DNA of 64,000 bases from Dickeya poaceiphila (GTDB taxonomy: Bacteria; Pseudomonadota; Gammaproteobacteria; Enterobacterales; Enterobacteriaceae), in the NCBI RefSeq assembly GCF_007858975.2, contig NZ_CP042220.2:992001-1056000 (forward strand), read 5' to 3'. Each line of letters starts with the position of its first letter. The first letter of the stretch is position 1. Below the pieces are notes generated by a model. The model made no database searches, had not been told where the DNA came from, and saw only the letters and a program-made list of their open reading frames with translations. The translations under genes were made by a program, and so were the position numbers. Below are positions 9,915 to 20,955 of the stretch, piece after piece.

Positions 9915-10583
9915 ATGCAGAAAGAAAAGCTTTCCGCTTTAATGGATGGTGAGGCAGTGGACAGTGCGCTGCTGGGTGCCTTGTCGAAAGACGACAAGTT
10001 GCAACAACACTGGCAGCGTTACCATCTGGTCCGCGACACACTGCGTGGCGATGTCAGCGAAACGCTGATGCATGTCGATATCGCTGCACGTGTGGCTGTC
10101 GCTATCGAACAAGAGCCGGTGCAGTTCAAGGCGCAGGTGGTAACGGAATCCCAGCCTCATCCCCGTACCTGGCAGGCGTTGTCGTTCTGGCACAACGTTC
10201 GTCCGCTGGCCAGCCATCTGACGCAAATTGGCGTGGCGGCGTGCGTTTCGCTGGCAGTGATTGTGGGTGTACAGCACTACCAGCAAAACAGCGCTATGGG
10301 CGATAATAGTGTAGCGGAATCGACGCCTGCGCTTAGCACGCTGCCGGTAATGGGTGGCTCGGCTTCCCCGGTCAGCCTGAGCGTGCCGGCAGAGAATAGT
10401 GTGGCGCATAGCGGGCAGCGTCAGATGCAGGCGCAGCATGAGCGCATCAATGCGTTGCTGCAGGATTATGAACTGCAACGCCGTGTGCATTCCGATCAAC
10501 TCCAGTTGCAGCAGCAAGGGAGCCAGCAGCAGGCTGCCGTACAGGTGCCTGGTACTCAGTCATTAGGAATTCAACCGCAGTAA
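9915..10583 (+). CDS. rseA: Anti-sigma-E factor RseA
   Basis: Single-pass inner membrane protein that holds sigma-E inactive until DegS and RseP cleave it. The cytoplasmic sigma-binding domain (MQKEKLSALMDGEAVDSALL...) is followed by a membrane segment around residues 103-120 and a glutamine-rich periplasmic tail that binds RseB. 222 residues. Follows rpoE by 49 bases; its stop overlaps the rseB start by one base (TAATG). Confidence 0.96.
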   Translation: MQKEKLSALMDGEAVDSALLGALSKDDKLQQHWQRYHLVRDTLRGDVSETLMHVDIAARVAVAIEQEPVQFKAQVVTESQPHPRTWQALSFWHNVRPLASHLTQIGVAACVSLAVIVGVQHYQQNSAMGDNSVAESTPALSTLPVMGGSASPVSLSVPAENSVAHSGQRQMQAQHERINALLQDYELQRRVHSDQLQLQQQGSQQQAAVQVPGTQSLGIQPQ

Positions 10584-11533
10584 TGAAGCGTTACTGGTTT
10601 GCCGCATGTGTATTGCTGAGCAGCCTGTCTTATTCCTCTCTCGCCCCGGCAAGCGATTCCGGGGCGTTGTTGCAGCAGATGAGCAGCGCCAGCCGGTCAT
10701 TGAGTTACGAGATTTATTACATCAGTGTTTCCCGGCAGGGCATTGAGTCATTGCGTTACCGTCATTCGGTGCAAAATGGCGAAGCACTGGCTGAACTCAT
10801 TCATTTGGACGGTCCTAAGCGCGAAGTGATTCAGCGTGGCGGGGACATCAGCTATTTCGAAGCAGATGCTGAACCCTTTACCTTGTCAGGCGATCATATT
10901 GTTGATGCGCTGCCAGCCTTGATTTTCGCTAATGTGGAGCGACTGTCCGCTTATTACGATTTTATCCCTACCGGTCGTATTCGTCTGGCTGATCGTCAGG
11001 GCGATGTGGTGAGAATCGTCTCCAGGGACGGCACCCGTTTCAGTTATATCGTCTGTCTTGATGCGGAGTCACGCCTGCCGTTACGTGTCGACCTGCTTGA
11101 TCAAAATGGTGAGCTGCTGGAGCAGTTTCGGGCTATTTCTGTCACGGTGGATAAAACGGTGCAGATTGCCATGAAGCCGCTGGATAAGGTTACTCAGCCG
11201 CCGTTGCTCAGCATCCCCACCTCATCTGGCGCTAATTTCAACTGGATGCCGGAATGGTTGCCGGTTGGTGTGGAGGAGGTGTCACGTAGCCAGCGACCGT
11301 TGCCGGGAATCACTGGCCTTGCGGAATCGCGTCTTTACAGTGATGGATTGTTCAGTTTTTCCATTAATATCAGCCCGGCAGGAGAGAATCACCCTGATCA
11401 AAATGCGTCGCTGGGCCGCCGAACCATCCACACCGAAATACGAGATAATCGGGAAATTACTGTGATTGGCGAATTGCCGCTGGCAACCGCCAAGCGTATT
11501 GCAGATAACGTGTTATTCAAGGCGCAGCCATGA
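10583..11533 (+). CDS. rseB: Sigma-E regulatory periplasmic protein RseB
   Basis: Periplasmic two-domain lipoprotein-carrier-like protein that binds the periplasmic tail of RseA and shields it from DegS; lipopolysaccharide intermediates release it. A signal peptide covers roughly residues 1-23 (YWFAACVLLSSLSYSSLAPA). 316 residues, normal for the family. Translationally coupled to rseA (1-base overlap) and rseC (4-base ATGA overlap). Confidence 0.96.
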   Translation: MKRYWFAACVLLSSLSYSSLAPASDSGALLQQMSSASRSLSYEIYYISVSRQGIESLRYRHSVQNGEALAELIHLDGPKREVIQRGGDISYFEADAEPFTLSGDHIVDALPALIFANVERLSAYYDFIPTGRIRLADRQGDVVRIVSRDGTRFSYIVCLDAESRLPLRVDLLDQNGELLEQFRAISVTVDKTVQIAMKPLDKVTQPPLLSIPTSSGANFNWMPEWLPVGVEEVSRSQRPLPGITGLAESRLYSDGLFSFSINISPAGENHPDQNASLGRRTIHTEIRDNREITVIGELPLATAKRIADNVLFKAQP

Positions 11534-12000
11534 TCAAAGAATGGGCGACGGTGGTTTCCTGGCAGGCGGGCACCGCTGTGTTGCGCTGTGAACAACGTTC
11601 TGGTTGCCAGAGTTGCCAGTCTCGCATGTCCTGTGGTACTGGTGTGCTGAACCAGATTGGTGGAGCCGCAATACATCAATTGGCGGTGTCGTATCCGCAA
11701 CCGTTGCTGCCAGGTCAACGGGTCGAAATTGGTCTGGCAGAATCCAGTTTGTTGCGTTCTGCGATGCTGGTTTACCTGTTACCGCTGTTGGGGCTAATGC
11801 TGGGGGCGGCGTTGATGCAGCACTGGCTGCACAGCGATCTGATGGCTGTGGTGGGTGCATTCGCTGGTGTGGCGGTGAGTTTCGCTGCGGTAAAGCGGTT
11901 ATCAGCGAAAATTGACAATAATCAGCGTTATCAACCGGTGATTCTGCAGGTCTGTTTGCCCGAAAACCTGTTGCGAACCGATGTCACCTTGGAGCGCTGA
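11530..12000 (+). CDS. rseC: SoxR-reducing system / sigma-E regulatory protein RseC
   Basis: Small inner membrane protein with a cysteine-rich N-terminal part (CEQRSGCQSCQSRMSCG) and two membrane segments at about residues 76-98 and 103-120. It is implicated in sigma-E control and in reducing SoxR with the Rsx complex; its chemistry is not fully established. Last gene of the rpoE operon; 156 residues. Confidence 0.93.
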   Translation: MIKEWATVVSWQAGTAVLRCEQRSGCQSCQSRMSCGTGVLNQIGGAAIHQLAVSYPQPLLPGQRVEIGLAESSLLRSAMLVYLLPLLGLMLGAALMQHWLHSDLMAVVGAFAGVAVSFAAVKRLSAKIDNNQRYQPVILQVCLPENLLRTDVTLER

Positions 12001-12263
12001 AACGCCCTCAGTCAGCCGGATTGCTGGCGAGTTGGTATTCTGGTTTTTTCCTTTTAATGACTTTTTACCTCTGCTTTCATCTTCTCATCCATAACCTTGT
12101 CATAATCAATGAATTGATTAGATGCGCCATGACTAGGTTTTCCACCGTATGGCATGTAGAATGCTGCGATTCAGGTATATGACGACAGTAGCTATGGCTG
12201 TCATCACATTGCGGTGCCGTTCGGCAAGAATTTCAGAAATACCAAGGTAGAAAAATTTTTATA

Positions 12264-14063
12264 ATGAAGCATATACGAAATTTCTCCATTATTGCTCACA
12301 TCGACCACGGTAAGTCGACACTCTCTGACCGCATTATTCAAATTTGTGGTGGCTTGTCTGAACGTGAAATGGAAGCGCAGGTGCTGGATTCCATGGATCT
12401 GGAGCGTGAGCGCGGTATTACCATCAAAGCTCAGAGCGTGACGCTGGATTACAACGCTTCCGATGGTCAGACCTATCAGTTGAATTTTATTGATACCCCT
12501 GGACACGTTGACTTTTCCTATGAAGTTTCCCGCTCGCTGGCAGCCTGTGAAGGGGCGTTGCTGGTGGTGGATGCCGGGCAAGGGGTTGAAGCCCAGACAC
12601 TGGCTAACTGTTATACCGCGATCGAAATGGATCTTGAGGTAGTGCCGGTGCTGAACAAGATTGACCTGCCGGCAGCGGACCCTGATCGCGTCAGCCAGGA
12701 AATCGAAGATATCGTGGGGATTGATGCGACCGATGCGGTGCGTTGCTCCGCCAAGACTGGCGTAGGCGTACCGGATGTTCTTGAGCGTCTGGTGCGCGAC
12801 ATTCCGCCGCCGGAAGGCGACCCGGAAGCGCCGCTGCAGGCGCTGATTATCGACTCCTGGTTCGATAACTATCTGGGCGTGGTATCGCTTATCCGTATCA
12901 AGAACGGTACTCTGCGTAAGGGTGACAAGATCAAGGTGATGAGTACCGGTCAGGTGTATAACGCTGAACGCCTGGGGATTTTCACGCCTAAGCAGGTGGA
13001 CCGCGATGTCTTGCAGTGTGGTGAAGTCGGCTGGTTAGTGTGTGCCATTAAAGACATCCTCGGCGCGCCGGTGGGCGATACCCTAACGCTGGCGCGTAAA
13101 CCGGCTGAAACACCGTTACCGGGCTTTAAAAAAGTAAAACCGCAGGTGTATGCCGGCTTATTCCCGGTTAGTTCCGACGACTATGAAGCTTTCCGTGACG
13201 CACTGGGCAAACTCAGCCTGAATGATGCTTCCTTGTTCTACGAACCGGAAAGCTCTACCGCACTGGGTTTCGGCTTCCGTTGTGGTTTCCTTGGGCTTTT
13301 GCATATGGAGATCATTCAGGAGCGTCTGGAGCGTGAATACGATCTTGACCTCATCACCACTGCGCCTACGGTGGTATACGAGGTTAAAACCACCAGTAAC
13401 GACGTTATCTATGTTGATAGCCCGTCCAAACTGCCGCCGGTCAATAATATCGACGAGTTGCGTGAACCGATTGCCGAGTGCCATATGCTGTTGCCGCAGG
13501 AATATCTGGGCAACGTGATTACCCTGTGTGTAGAAAAACGTGGCGTGCAGACCAATATGGTTTATCACGGCAACCAGGTGGCGCTGACCTATGAAATTCC
13601 AATGGCGGAAGTGGTGCTTGATTTCTTTGACCGTCTGAAATCGACTTCCCGCGGTTATGCCTCGTTGGATTATGGCTTTAAGCGCTTCCAGGCATCGGAC
13701 ATGGTGCGAGTGGACGTACTGATCAACAGCGAACGTGTGGACGCGCTGGCGTTGATCACTCACCGTGACAACTCGATGTACCGTGGTCGTGAGCTGGTGG
13801 AGAAGATGAAAGATCTGATCCCGCGTCAGCAGTTCGATATCGCGATTCAGGCAGCCATCGGTAACCATATTATTGCTCGTTCTACCGTGAAACAGTTACG
13901 TAAAAACGTTCTGGCAAAATGTTACGGTGGTGACGTTAGCCGTAAGAAGAAATTGCTGCAGAAACAGAAGGAAGGGAAGAAACGCATGAAACAGGTAGGC
14001 AACGTCGAGCTGCCGCAGGAAGCGTTTTTGGCCATTCTGCATGTTGGAAAAGAAAGCAAATAA
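12264..14063 (+). CDS. lepA: Elongation factor 4 (LepA), back-translocating GTPase
   Basis: Ribosome-associated GTPase that acts on stalled or mis-translocated ribosomes and in initiation. G motifs: [17 protein letters not shown] and NKIDLP. EF-G-like domains II, III and V follow, then the lysine-rich LepA-specific C-terminal domain ([22 protein letters not shown]). 599 residues, identical to the E. coli length. Heads lepA-lepB with a 15-base gap. Confidence 0.98.
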   Translation: MKHIRNFSIIAHIDHGKSTLSDRIIQICGGLSEREMEAQVLDSMDLERERGITIKAQSVTLDYNASDGQTYQLNFIDTPGHVDFSYEVSRSLAACEGALLVVDAGQGVEAQTLANCYTAIEMDLEVVPVLNKIDLPAADPDRVSQEIEDIVGIDATDAVRCSAKTGVGVPDVLERLVRDIPPPEGDPEAPLQALIIDSWFDNYLGVVSLIRIKNGTLRKGDKIKVMSTGQVYNAERLGIFTPKQVDRDVLQCGEVGWLVCAIKDILGAPVGDTLTLARKPAETPLPGFKKVKPQVYAGLFPVSSDDYEAFRDALGKLSLNDASLFYEPESSTALGFGFRCGFLGLLHMEIIQERLEREYDLDLITTAPTVVYEVKTTSNDVIYVDSPSKLPPVNNIDELREPIAECHMLLPQEYLGNVITLCVEKRGVQTNMVYHGNQVALTYEIPMAEVVLDFFDRLKSTSRGYASLDYGFKRFQASDMVRVDVLINSERVDALALITHRDNSMYRGRELVEKMKDLIPRQQFDIAIQAAIGNHIIARSTVKQLRKNVLAKCYGGDVSRKKKLLQKQKEGKKRMKQVGNVELPQEAFLAILHVGKESK

Positions 14064-14078
14064 CCCTGAGGAGTTGGC

Positions 14079-15047
14079 ATGGCCAATATGTTTGCTCTGA
14101 TTTTGGCATTAGCAACGCTGGTGACCGGCGTTGTCTGGTGTCTGGAGCGGTTCAAATGGGCGCCAGCGCGGCGCTCTAAAGTTTCCGCACTAAGTCAGCA
14201 GGTTAATGGTGTCGTCGACGAGAAAACGCTGGCGAACAGCATCAAACAGCCGGGTTGGATTGAAACGTTTGCGTCGGTTTTTCCGGTGTTGGCGTTGGTG
14301 TTTGTGGTGCGTTCGTTCATTTTCGAGCCGTTTCAAATCCCTTCTGGTTCGATGATGCCGACGTTGTTGATCGGGGATTTCATTCTGGTCGAAAAATTTG
14401 CCTACGGTCTTAAAGACCCGATAACCCAAACCACTCTGATTGAAACCGGACATCCTAAGCGCGGCGATATTGCGGTATTCAAATACCCTGGAGATCCGCG
14501 TTTGGATTACATCAAGCGTGTTGTGGGGTTACCGGGTGATCGCGTCAGTTATGACCCGATAGCCAAGCAGGTTACTATTCAGCCTGGATGTGGTGACAAG
14601 CAAATCTGTAGCAGTGCCCTGCCGGTGACCTACAGTAATGTCGAGCCTAGCGATTTTGTGCAGACATTTAGCGGGAGTGGCCGCGAGATGACCAGTGGTT
14701 TTTATCAGATTCCGCTGGAGCAGAAAAGTGAAGGCATCCGTATGGCCGCACGCAAGGAAACATTGGGTGAGGTGACGCATAACATCCTTACCGTACCCGG
14801 CGCTCAGGATCAGTTAGGCATGTATTACCAGCAACCCCGTCAGTCGCTGGGGACGTGGGTGGTGCCAGCAGGGCATTACTTCATGATGGGGGATAATCGC
14901 GATAATAGTGCAGACAGCCGTTATTGGGGATTTGTGCCGGAACGAAATCTGGTGGGTAAGGCAACGGCCATCTGGATGAGCTTTGAAAAACAAGAAGGTG
15001 AATGGCCTACTGGCGTACGGTTAAGCCGTATTGGCGGTATTCATTAA
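14079..15047 (+). CDS. lepB: Signal peptidase I
   Basis: Inner membrane serine protease that cleaves Sec and Tat signal peptides. Two N-terminal membrane segments (residues 3-22 and ~62-80), the catalytic Ser91 in PSGSMMPT and the general base Lys146 in DYIKRVVGLPGD, plus the box E motif GDNRDNSADSRYWG. 322 residues (324 in E. coli). This would process PelE, PaeY and PemA encoded further on. Strong GAGGAG-like ribosome site before the ATG. Confidence 0.97.
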   Translation: MANMFALILALATLVTGVVWCLERFKWAPARRSKVSALSQQVNGVVDEKTLANSIKQPGWIETFASVFPVLALVFVVRSFIFEPFQIPSGSMMPTLLIGDFILVEKFAYGLKDPITQTTLIETGHPKRGDIAVFKYPGDPRLDYIKRVVGLPGDRVSYDPIAKQVTIQPGCGDKQICSSALPVTYSNVEPSDFVQTFSGSGREMTSGFYQIPLEQKSEGIRMAARKETLGEVTHNILTVPGAQDQLGMYYQQPRQSLGTWVVPAGHYFMMGDNRDNSADSRYWGFVPERNLVGKATAIWMSFEKQEGEWPTGVRLSRIGGIH

Positions 15048-15114
15048 TCGAATGTAAATAAACTCGCAGCATATTTGCGACTTCCGTTGTAGAATATTTC
15101 TGAATAATAAATGC

Positions 15115-15134
15115 TGGCTCCCGGGCGGGAGCCA
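15115..15134 (+). promoter_or_regulatory. Hairpin in the rnc leader
   Basis: Perfect 8-bp stem TGGCTCCC / GGGAGCCA with a 4-base loop, about 100 bases before rnc and without a T tract. In E. coli RNase III cleaves a stem-loop in its own leader to limit expression; this could be the equivalent element, but that is inference. Confidence 0.4.
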
Positions 15135-15226
15135 CTGCAAACGAAACAGTTTTGACTTAATTAAGTGGCAAGGCAGGGCTGTTCCGTATGCTGTTGTTTA
15201 AAAAGGCATTATAGATCTATTGGTAA

Positions 15227-16812
<1,586 letters not shown>

Positions 16813-16823
16813 GGCTTGTGCCG

Positions 16824-17558
16824 ATGGAAGGCTGGCAACGCGCGTTTGTCTTGCATGGGCGACCTTACAGCGAAACCAGCCTGCTGCTGGATCTGTTTTC
16901 TGAAAATGAAGGCCGTGTGCGTGTGCTGGCGAAAGGCGCCCGTGCACGGCGCTCCAGTCTTAAAGGCGCTCTTCAGCCTTTTACGCCGTTGCTGGTACGT
17001 TGGGGTGGGCGAGGTGAAGTTAAAACCTTGCGTAACGCTGAGCCGGTTTCTCTGGCGTTGCCACTGAGTGGCTCGCTGCTCTATAGCGGCTTGTACGTGA
17101 ATGAGCTGCTGACACGGGTGCTGGAACTGGAAACCAATTATTCCGCTCTGTTTTTCGATTATCTTCATTGTTTACAACAATTGGCGGCGGCCAGTGGCTC
17201 ATCTGAACCTGCTTTGCGGCGCTTTGAACTGGCGTTGCTGGAGCATCTTGGTTATGGCGTTGATTTTCTTCACTGTGCCGGCAGCGGTGAACCGGTTGCC
17301 GATACCATGACCTATCGTTACCGGTCAGAAAAAGGTTTTATTGCGAGTTTGGTCGTGGACAACCTCAGTTTCACTGGACGTGAACTGCGGGCACTGGCGT
17401 CAAGGGAGTTTCCAGACATTGATGCCCTGCGTGCAGCCAAGCGTTTTACCCGTATGGCGCTGAAACCTTATCTTGGTGGTAAGCCACTGAAAAGCCGGGA
17501 GCTATTTCGGCAGTTTATGCCTAAGCCCTATAAAGCTGACCCGGATGAAAAGATCTAG
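16824..17558 (+). CDS. recO: DNA repair protein RecO
   Basis: Helps RecR load RecA onto SSB-coated single-stranded DNA in the RecF pathway. It has an N-terminal OB fold ([24 protein letters not shown]) and a helical C-terminal part. The ATG at 16824 is chosen because homology begins at MEGWQRAF; a GTG two codons upstream is in frame but not needed. 244 residues. Eleven bases after era. Confidence 0.96.
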   Translation: MEGWQRAFVLHGRPYSETSLLLDLFSENEGRVRVLAKGARARRSSLKGALQPFTPLLVRWGGRGEVKTLRNAEPVSLALPLSGSLLYSGLYVNELLTRVLELETNYSALFFDYLHCLQQLAAASGSSEPALRRFELALLEHLGYGVDFLHCAGSGEPVADTMTYRYRSEKGFIASLVVDNLSFTGRELRALASREFPDIDALRAAKRFTRMALKPYLGGKPLKSRELFRQFMPKPYKADPDEKI

Positions 17559-17629
17559 AATTGCCTGGGTATCGTCAGATGCCGCTGGCGTGTACACTGC
17601 GGCAAAGACTTATTGTTGAAGGATGGATC

Positions 17630-18361
17630 ATGGCTGAGTTGTTGTTGGGCGTAAATATTGATCATATAGCTACCCTGCGTAATGCCCGTGGTACGGCGTA
17701 TCCCGATCCAATACAAGCAGCGTTTGTGGCGGAGCAGGCAGGGGCTGACGGTATCACCGTCCACTTGCGCGAAGACCGTCGCCATATTACTGATCGCGAT
17801 GTACGTTTGTTGCGCCAGACCATACAGACTCGTATGAATCTGGAGATGGCGGTAACGGATGAAATGCTGGCGATAGCCTGTGAATTGAAACCACATTTTT
17901 GTTGTCTGGTGCCGGAAAAACGTCAGGAAGTGACGACAGAAGGTGGGCTGGATGTTGCAGGCCAGCTCGACCGTATCACTGCCGCGGTGACACAATTGCG
18001 TGACGCAGGTATTCAGGTTTCGCTGTTTATTGATGCTGATCATGCACAGATTGATGCCGCAGTTACCAGTGGAGCGCCTTATATTGAAATCCATACTGGC
18101 GCTTATGCTGATGCGCAAAGCGATGTAGCCCGGCAACACGAATTTGAGCGTATCCGCGATGCGGCTACTTATGCTGCGGCCCGCGGCATCAAGGTCAATG
18201 CTGGCCATGGGCTGACTTATCATAATGTGCAGCCGATTGCCGCGTTGCCGGAAATGCATGAACTCAATATCGGTCATGCCATTGTTGGACGCGCAGTGAT
18301 GAGTGGTCTGGCACCGGCAGTGGCGGAGATGAAAACGCTAATGCGGGAAGCCCGACGCTAA
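17630..18361 (+). CDS. pdxJ: Pyridoxine 5'-phosphate synthase
   Basis: Condenses 1-deoxyxylulose 5-phosphate with 3-amino-2-oxopropyl phosphate in the last ring-forming step of vitamin B6 synthesis. A TIM barrel beginning [21 protein letters not shown], with the conserved motif [11 protein letters not shown]. The frame is open upstream to 17561, but the ATG at 17630 gives exactly 243 residues, as in E. coli, after a GAAGGA ribosome site. Stop overlaps acpS by one base. Confidence 0.97.
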   Translation: MAELLLGVNIDHIATLRNARGTAYPDPIQAAFVAEQAGADGITVHLREDRRHITDRDVRLLRQTIQTRMNLEMAVTDEMLAIACELKPHFCCLVPEKRQEVTTEGGLDVAGQLDRITAAVTQLRDAGIQVSLFIDADHAQIDAAVTSGAPYIEIHTGAYADAQSDVARQHEFERIRDAATYAAARGIKVNAGHGLTYHNVQPIAALPEMHELNIGHAIVGRAVMSGLAPAVAEMKTLMREARR

Positions 18362-18762
18362 TGGCGATTTTGGGACTCGGCACGGATATTGTCGAAATCG
18401 CCCGTATTGAGGCGATCACTGGGCGTTCCGGTGATCGCCTCGCCCGGCGTGTACTCAGTGAGCAGGAGTGGTTGCAGTATCAGGCCCATTCGCAACCGAT
18501 TCGTTTTCTGGCCAAACGCTTTGCGGTCAAAGAGGCCGCGGCTAAAGCGCTGGGCACTGGTATCCGTGATGGCCTGGCGTTTGCACAGTTTGAAGTGGCG
18601 AATGACGAACTGGGTAAACCCTGTTTACGGTTTCTTGCGCGTGCTGCTGAACTGGCTGAAAAGATGGGGGTTAGGCACGTACATGTATCGCTGGCGGATG
18701 AACGACACTACGCCTGTGCTACCGTGATTATTGAAGGGGGCGATTGTTCGCCCTTGCGCTGA
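18361..18762 (+). CDS. acpS: Holo-[acyl-carrier-protein] synthase
   Basis: Transfers phosphopantetheine from CoA to acyl carrier protein. Magnesium and CoA ligands are seen in [14 protein letters not shown] and in [15 protein letters not shown]. 133 residues, slightly longer than the E. coli protein (126) because of a short C-terminal extension. Coupled to pdxJ (TAATG); convergent with yfhL with only 6 bases between stops. Confidence 0.96.
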   Translation: MAILGLGTDIVEIARIEAITGRSGDRLARRVLSEQEWLQYQAHSQPIRFLAKRFAVKEAAAKALGTGIRDGLAFAQFEVANDELGKPCLRFLARAAELAEKMGVRHVHVSLADERHYACATVIIEGGDCSPLR

Positions 18763-18768
18763 ACGTGA

Positions 18769-19059
<291 letters not shown>

Positions 19060-19298
19060 TTATACGCTGCCGCGAGCCGGTTACACAGCATTGCTATGGT
19101 ATAAACGACATAACGAGAGGTGAAGGGATAAAAAAAGGGTTTATTTTCTTGATTGAGAGACTATACGACGAAAAGATTAATCACTATTATGCGTTTATAG
19201 TGCATAATTTTTCATAGTAATTTGATATCAAAAAACAAAAATTCTCATGCAATGTATCCGTCATATTTACTTTGTACTGTAATTACAGCCTGCCTTTA

Positions 19299-19325
19299 TA
19301 AAGATTGTTGAGGCAGAATCGATAA
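19299..19325 (+). promoter_or_regulatory. FliA (sigma-28) type promoter of the EAL gene
   Basis: TAAA (19299-19302), exactly 15 bases, then ATCGATAA (19318-19325), against the flagellar consensus TAAA-N15-GCCGATAA. Only the first two bases of the -10 differ. It lies 47 bases before the EAL gene start. E. coli pdeH (yhjH) is a FliA-dependent flagellar class 3 gene, which agrees. Confidence 0.7.
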
Positions 19326-19371
19326 ACTCATGTGTGCATATGGTATACTTTATTCGTAAGCATCTCCTTCA

Positions 19372-20163
19372 ATGGCGGAACATATAGTGCAGCAAATTAG
19401 TCACTTTAATCAGCCCGGCTCTGAAGTCTCCGTCACCGGGGAGGTGCAGTGTGCAGATGCTGATTACTGGCACAGCTGCCACAGGCGGTACCGATTTCAA
19501 CCTATTTATCGCACTTCTGGTCGTTTGATGGGGATTGAGTTGCTGACCGCCGTTTTTCACCCATCCTGTCCGCAGAAATTTTTATCTCCTGAACATTACT
19601 TTGCCCGCCTTAGTGTTGAAGAGCGCCTCAATATCGTTATTGAACAGTTGCAGTTACTAAACCAATGGCATGACCGCTTTGTCCAGGATGAATTACGCGC
19701 CTCTGTTAATATTGATGGGCTGACTTTGCTGGCTTTGCAGGAAAACAGCAAGGCCAAAAAGCTGCTGACGACAATGCCCTGGCTGCGTTTCGAACTGGTT
19801 GAAAGTCTGGCGGTTTTGCCTCATGACACACTGGCGATGTTGCCCGAAGCCGGGTTGCTCTGGTTGGATGATTTCGGCTGTGGTATGGCGAATTTTTCCT
19901 CGTTATCACGGGTAAAATACGACTGTATCAAGATCGCCCGCGAGCTTTTCATCATGTTGCTTAATAGCAAAGAAGGTAGGCAGTTGTTTCCGTCACTGGT
20001 GACCCTGCTTGCCACTTACTGCAAGGATGTTGTAATTGAAGGGGTTGAGACTGAAGAAGAGTGGGATATCATCAGGCAATCTGATGCTTCCGCAGCACAG
20101 GGATATTTTTTGTCTATGCCTCAACCATTTGAAAATATGGAAGATCTTTGTTCCGAGTTGTAA
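19372..20163 (+). CDS. pdeH: EAL-domain c-di-GMP phosphodiesterase, PdeH (YhjH)-like
   Basis: A cytoplasmic stand-alone EAL domain, 263 residues, with no sensor or membrane part. It aligns along its whole length with my recollection of E. coli YhjH (MAEHIVQQIS~MIRQVIQRIS; WLRFELVE; ARELFVML). Catalytic features are present: Glu56 in the EAL position (GIELL), SVNIDG, FELVES, Asp166-Asp167 in WLDDFG, KIARELF, EGVE at 223-226, and AAQGYFL. It should therefore hydrolyse c-di-GMP. The FliA-type promoter just upstream ties it to motility. Its downstream neighbour is a c-di-GMP cyclase, an arrangement like ECA3271/ECA3270 in Pectobacterium atrosepticum. No good ribosome site precedes the ATG; the start rests on homology. 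Confidence 0.9.
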   Translation: MAEHIVQQISHFNQPGSEVSVTGEVQCADADYWHSCHRRYRFQPIYRTSGRLMGIELLTAVFHPSCPQKFLSPEHYFARLSVEERLNIVIEQLQLLNQWHDRFVQDELRASVNIDGLTLLALQENSKAKKLLTTMPWLRFELVESLAVLPHDTLAMLPEAGLLWLDDFGCGMANFSSLSRVKYDCIKIARELFIMLLNSKEGRQLFPSLVTLLATYCKDVVIEGVETEEEWDIIRQSDASAAQGYFLSMPQPFENMEDLCSEL

Positions 20164-20955
20164 TCATGCCTTCTTTATATGCCTGATATACCTGAATGAG
20201 CGCCTTTTTTCCTGTTTGTCGTGAAGTATTCTATTCCCCTCTGGAACCTGCCTTTGCTTCATCAACACCTTGAGGATAAAAGAAAAAATTCATATATCAT
20301 CAATATACGGCATAAAGCAAATGATTAGATTGCTATTTATAGATTTCTCATTCTTTATGCCTTGTTTTTTATATAAATATAGTGTTTTATGTGGTATGGA
20401 TTGCTTTTCCAGACTGGCAAAATCACGGTATTAGCTTAAAAAAGCAACAACCATAAGAAAAAGAACTGATCGATTTATAAGGTCCATAATAAATTGATTT
20501 ATAAAGATAAAAAAATAAATCTTTGCTGGTAACGATCAAAAAACAACTTGTGATAGTTATTTTTGATTAAAATAGTAGGACTTATCGGTATAATTGATTT
20601 GCTTACGAAAAATTGATAGTCAAAATACTGCGCTACGAAATCGGTAATAGAACCGTATAAAAATATTAGCCAGGCTTATGTCTATTACTATCATTAATAT
20701 AACTGATTAAGCTCATTCTCTTGATTCTATTATTTAGGTCTGCACACGGCGATATAATGGAGGCTTTATGCTGTCGTTTTTATGGCTATGAACCTGTCCT
20801 GCAGAGCTGGATAGTTTTTTCATTCATCCTTTCTACTCTCCGGAAATGTGCCAACCCTGAAAATCTATACAAGGGGAGTTATTACCGGGATTTTTCGTCT
20901 TCAGTGATGCGATTTGTTCGATCAGGACCGTTCCGGGCCTGAGGAGAGTGTTATT
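20164..20955 (+). other. AT-rich non-coding stretch between the PDE and the cyclase
   Basis: About 790 bases, much richer in A/T than its surroundings, with many stops in all frames. No convincing gene was found. A tiny ORF at 20768-20791 (MLSFLWL) has a GGAGG site 4 bases upstream and could be a leader peptide, but it is too short to judge. The composition suggests horizontally acquired or H-NS-bound regulatory DNA. Confidence 0.5.

Noticed and set aside
20721..20942. Open frame of 73 codons just before the cyclase
   Set aside because: Starts with TTG without a ribosome site, has no recognisable domain and is in a different frame from the cyclase; no sign that a frameshift would join them into a known domain.
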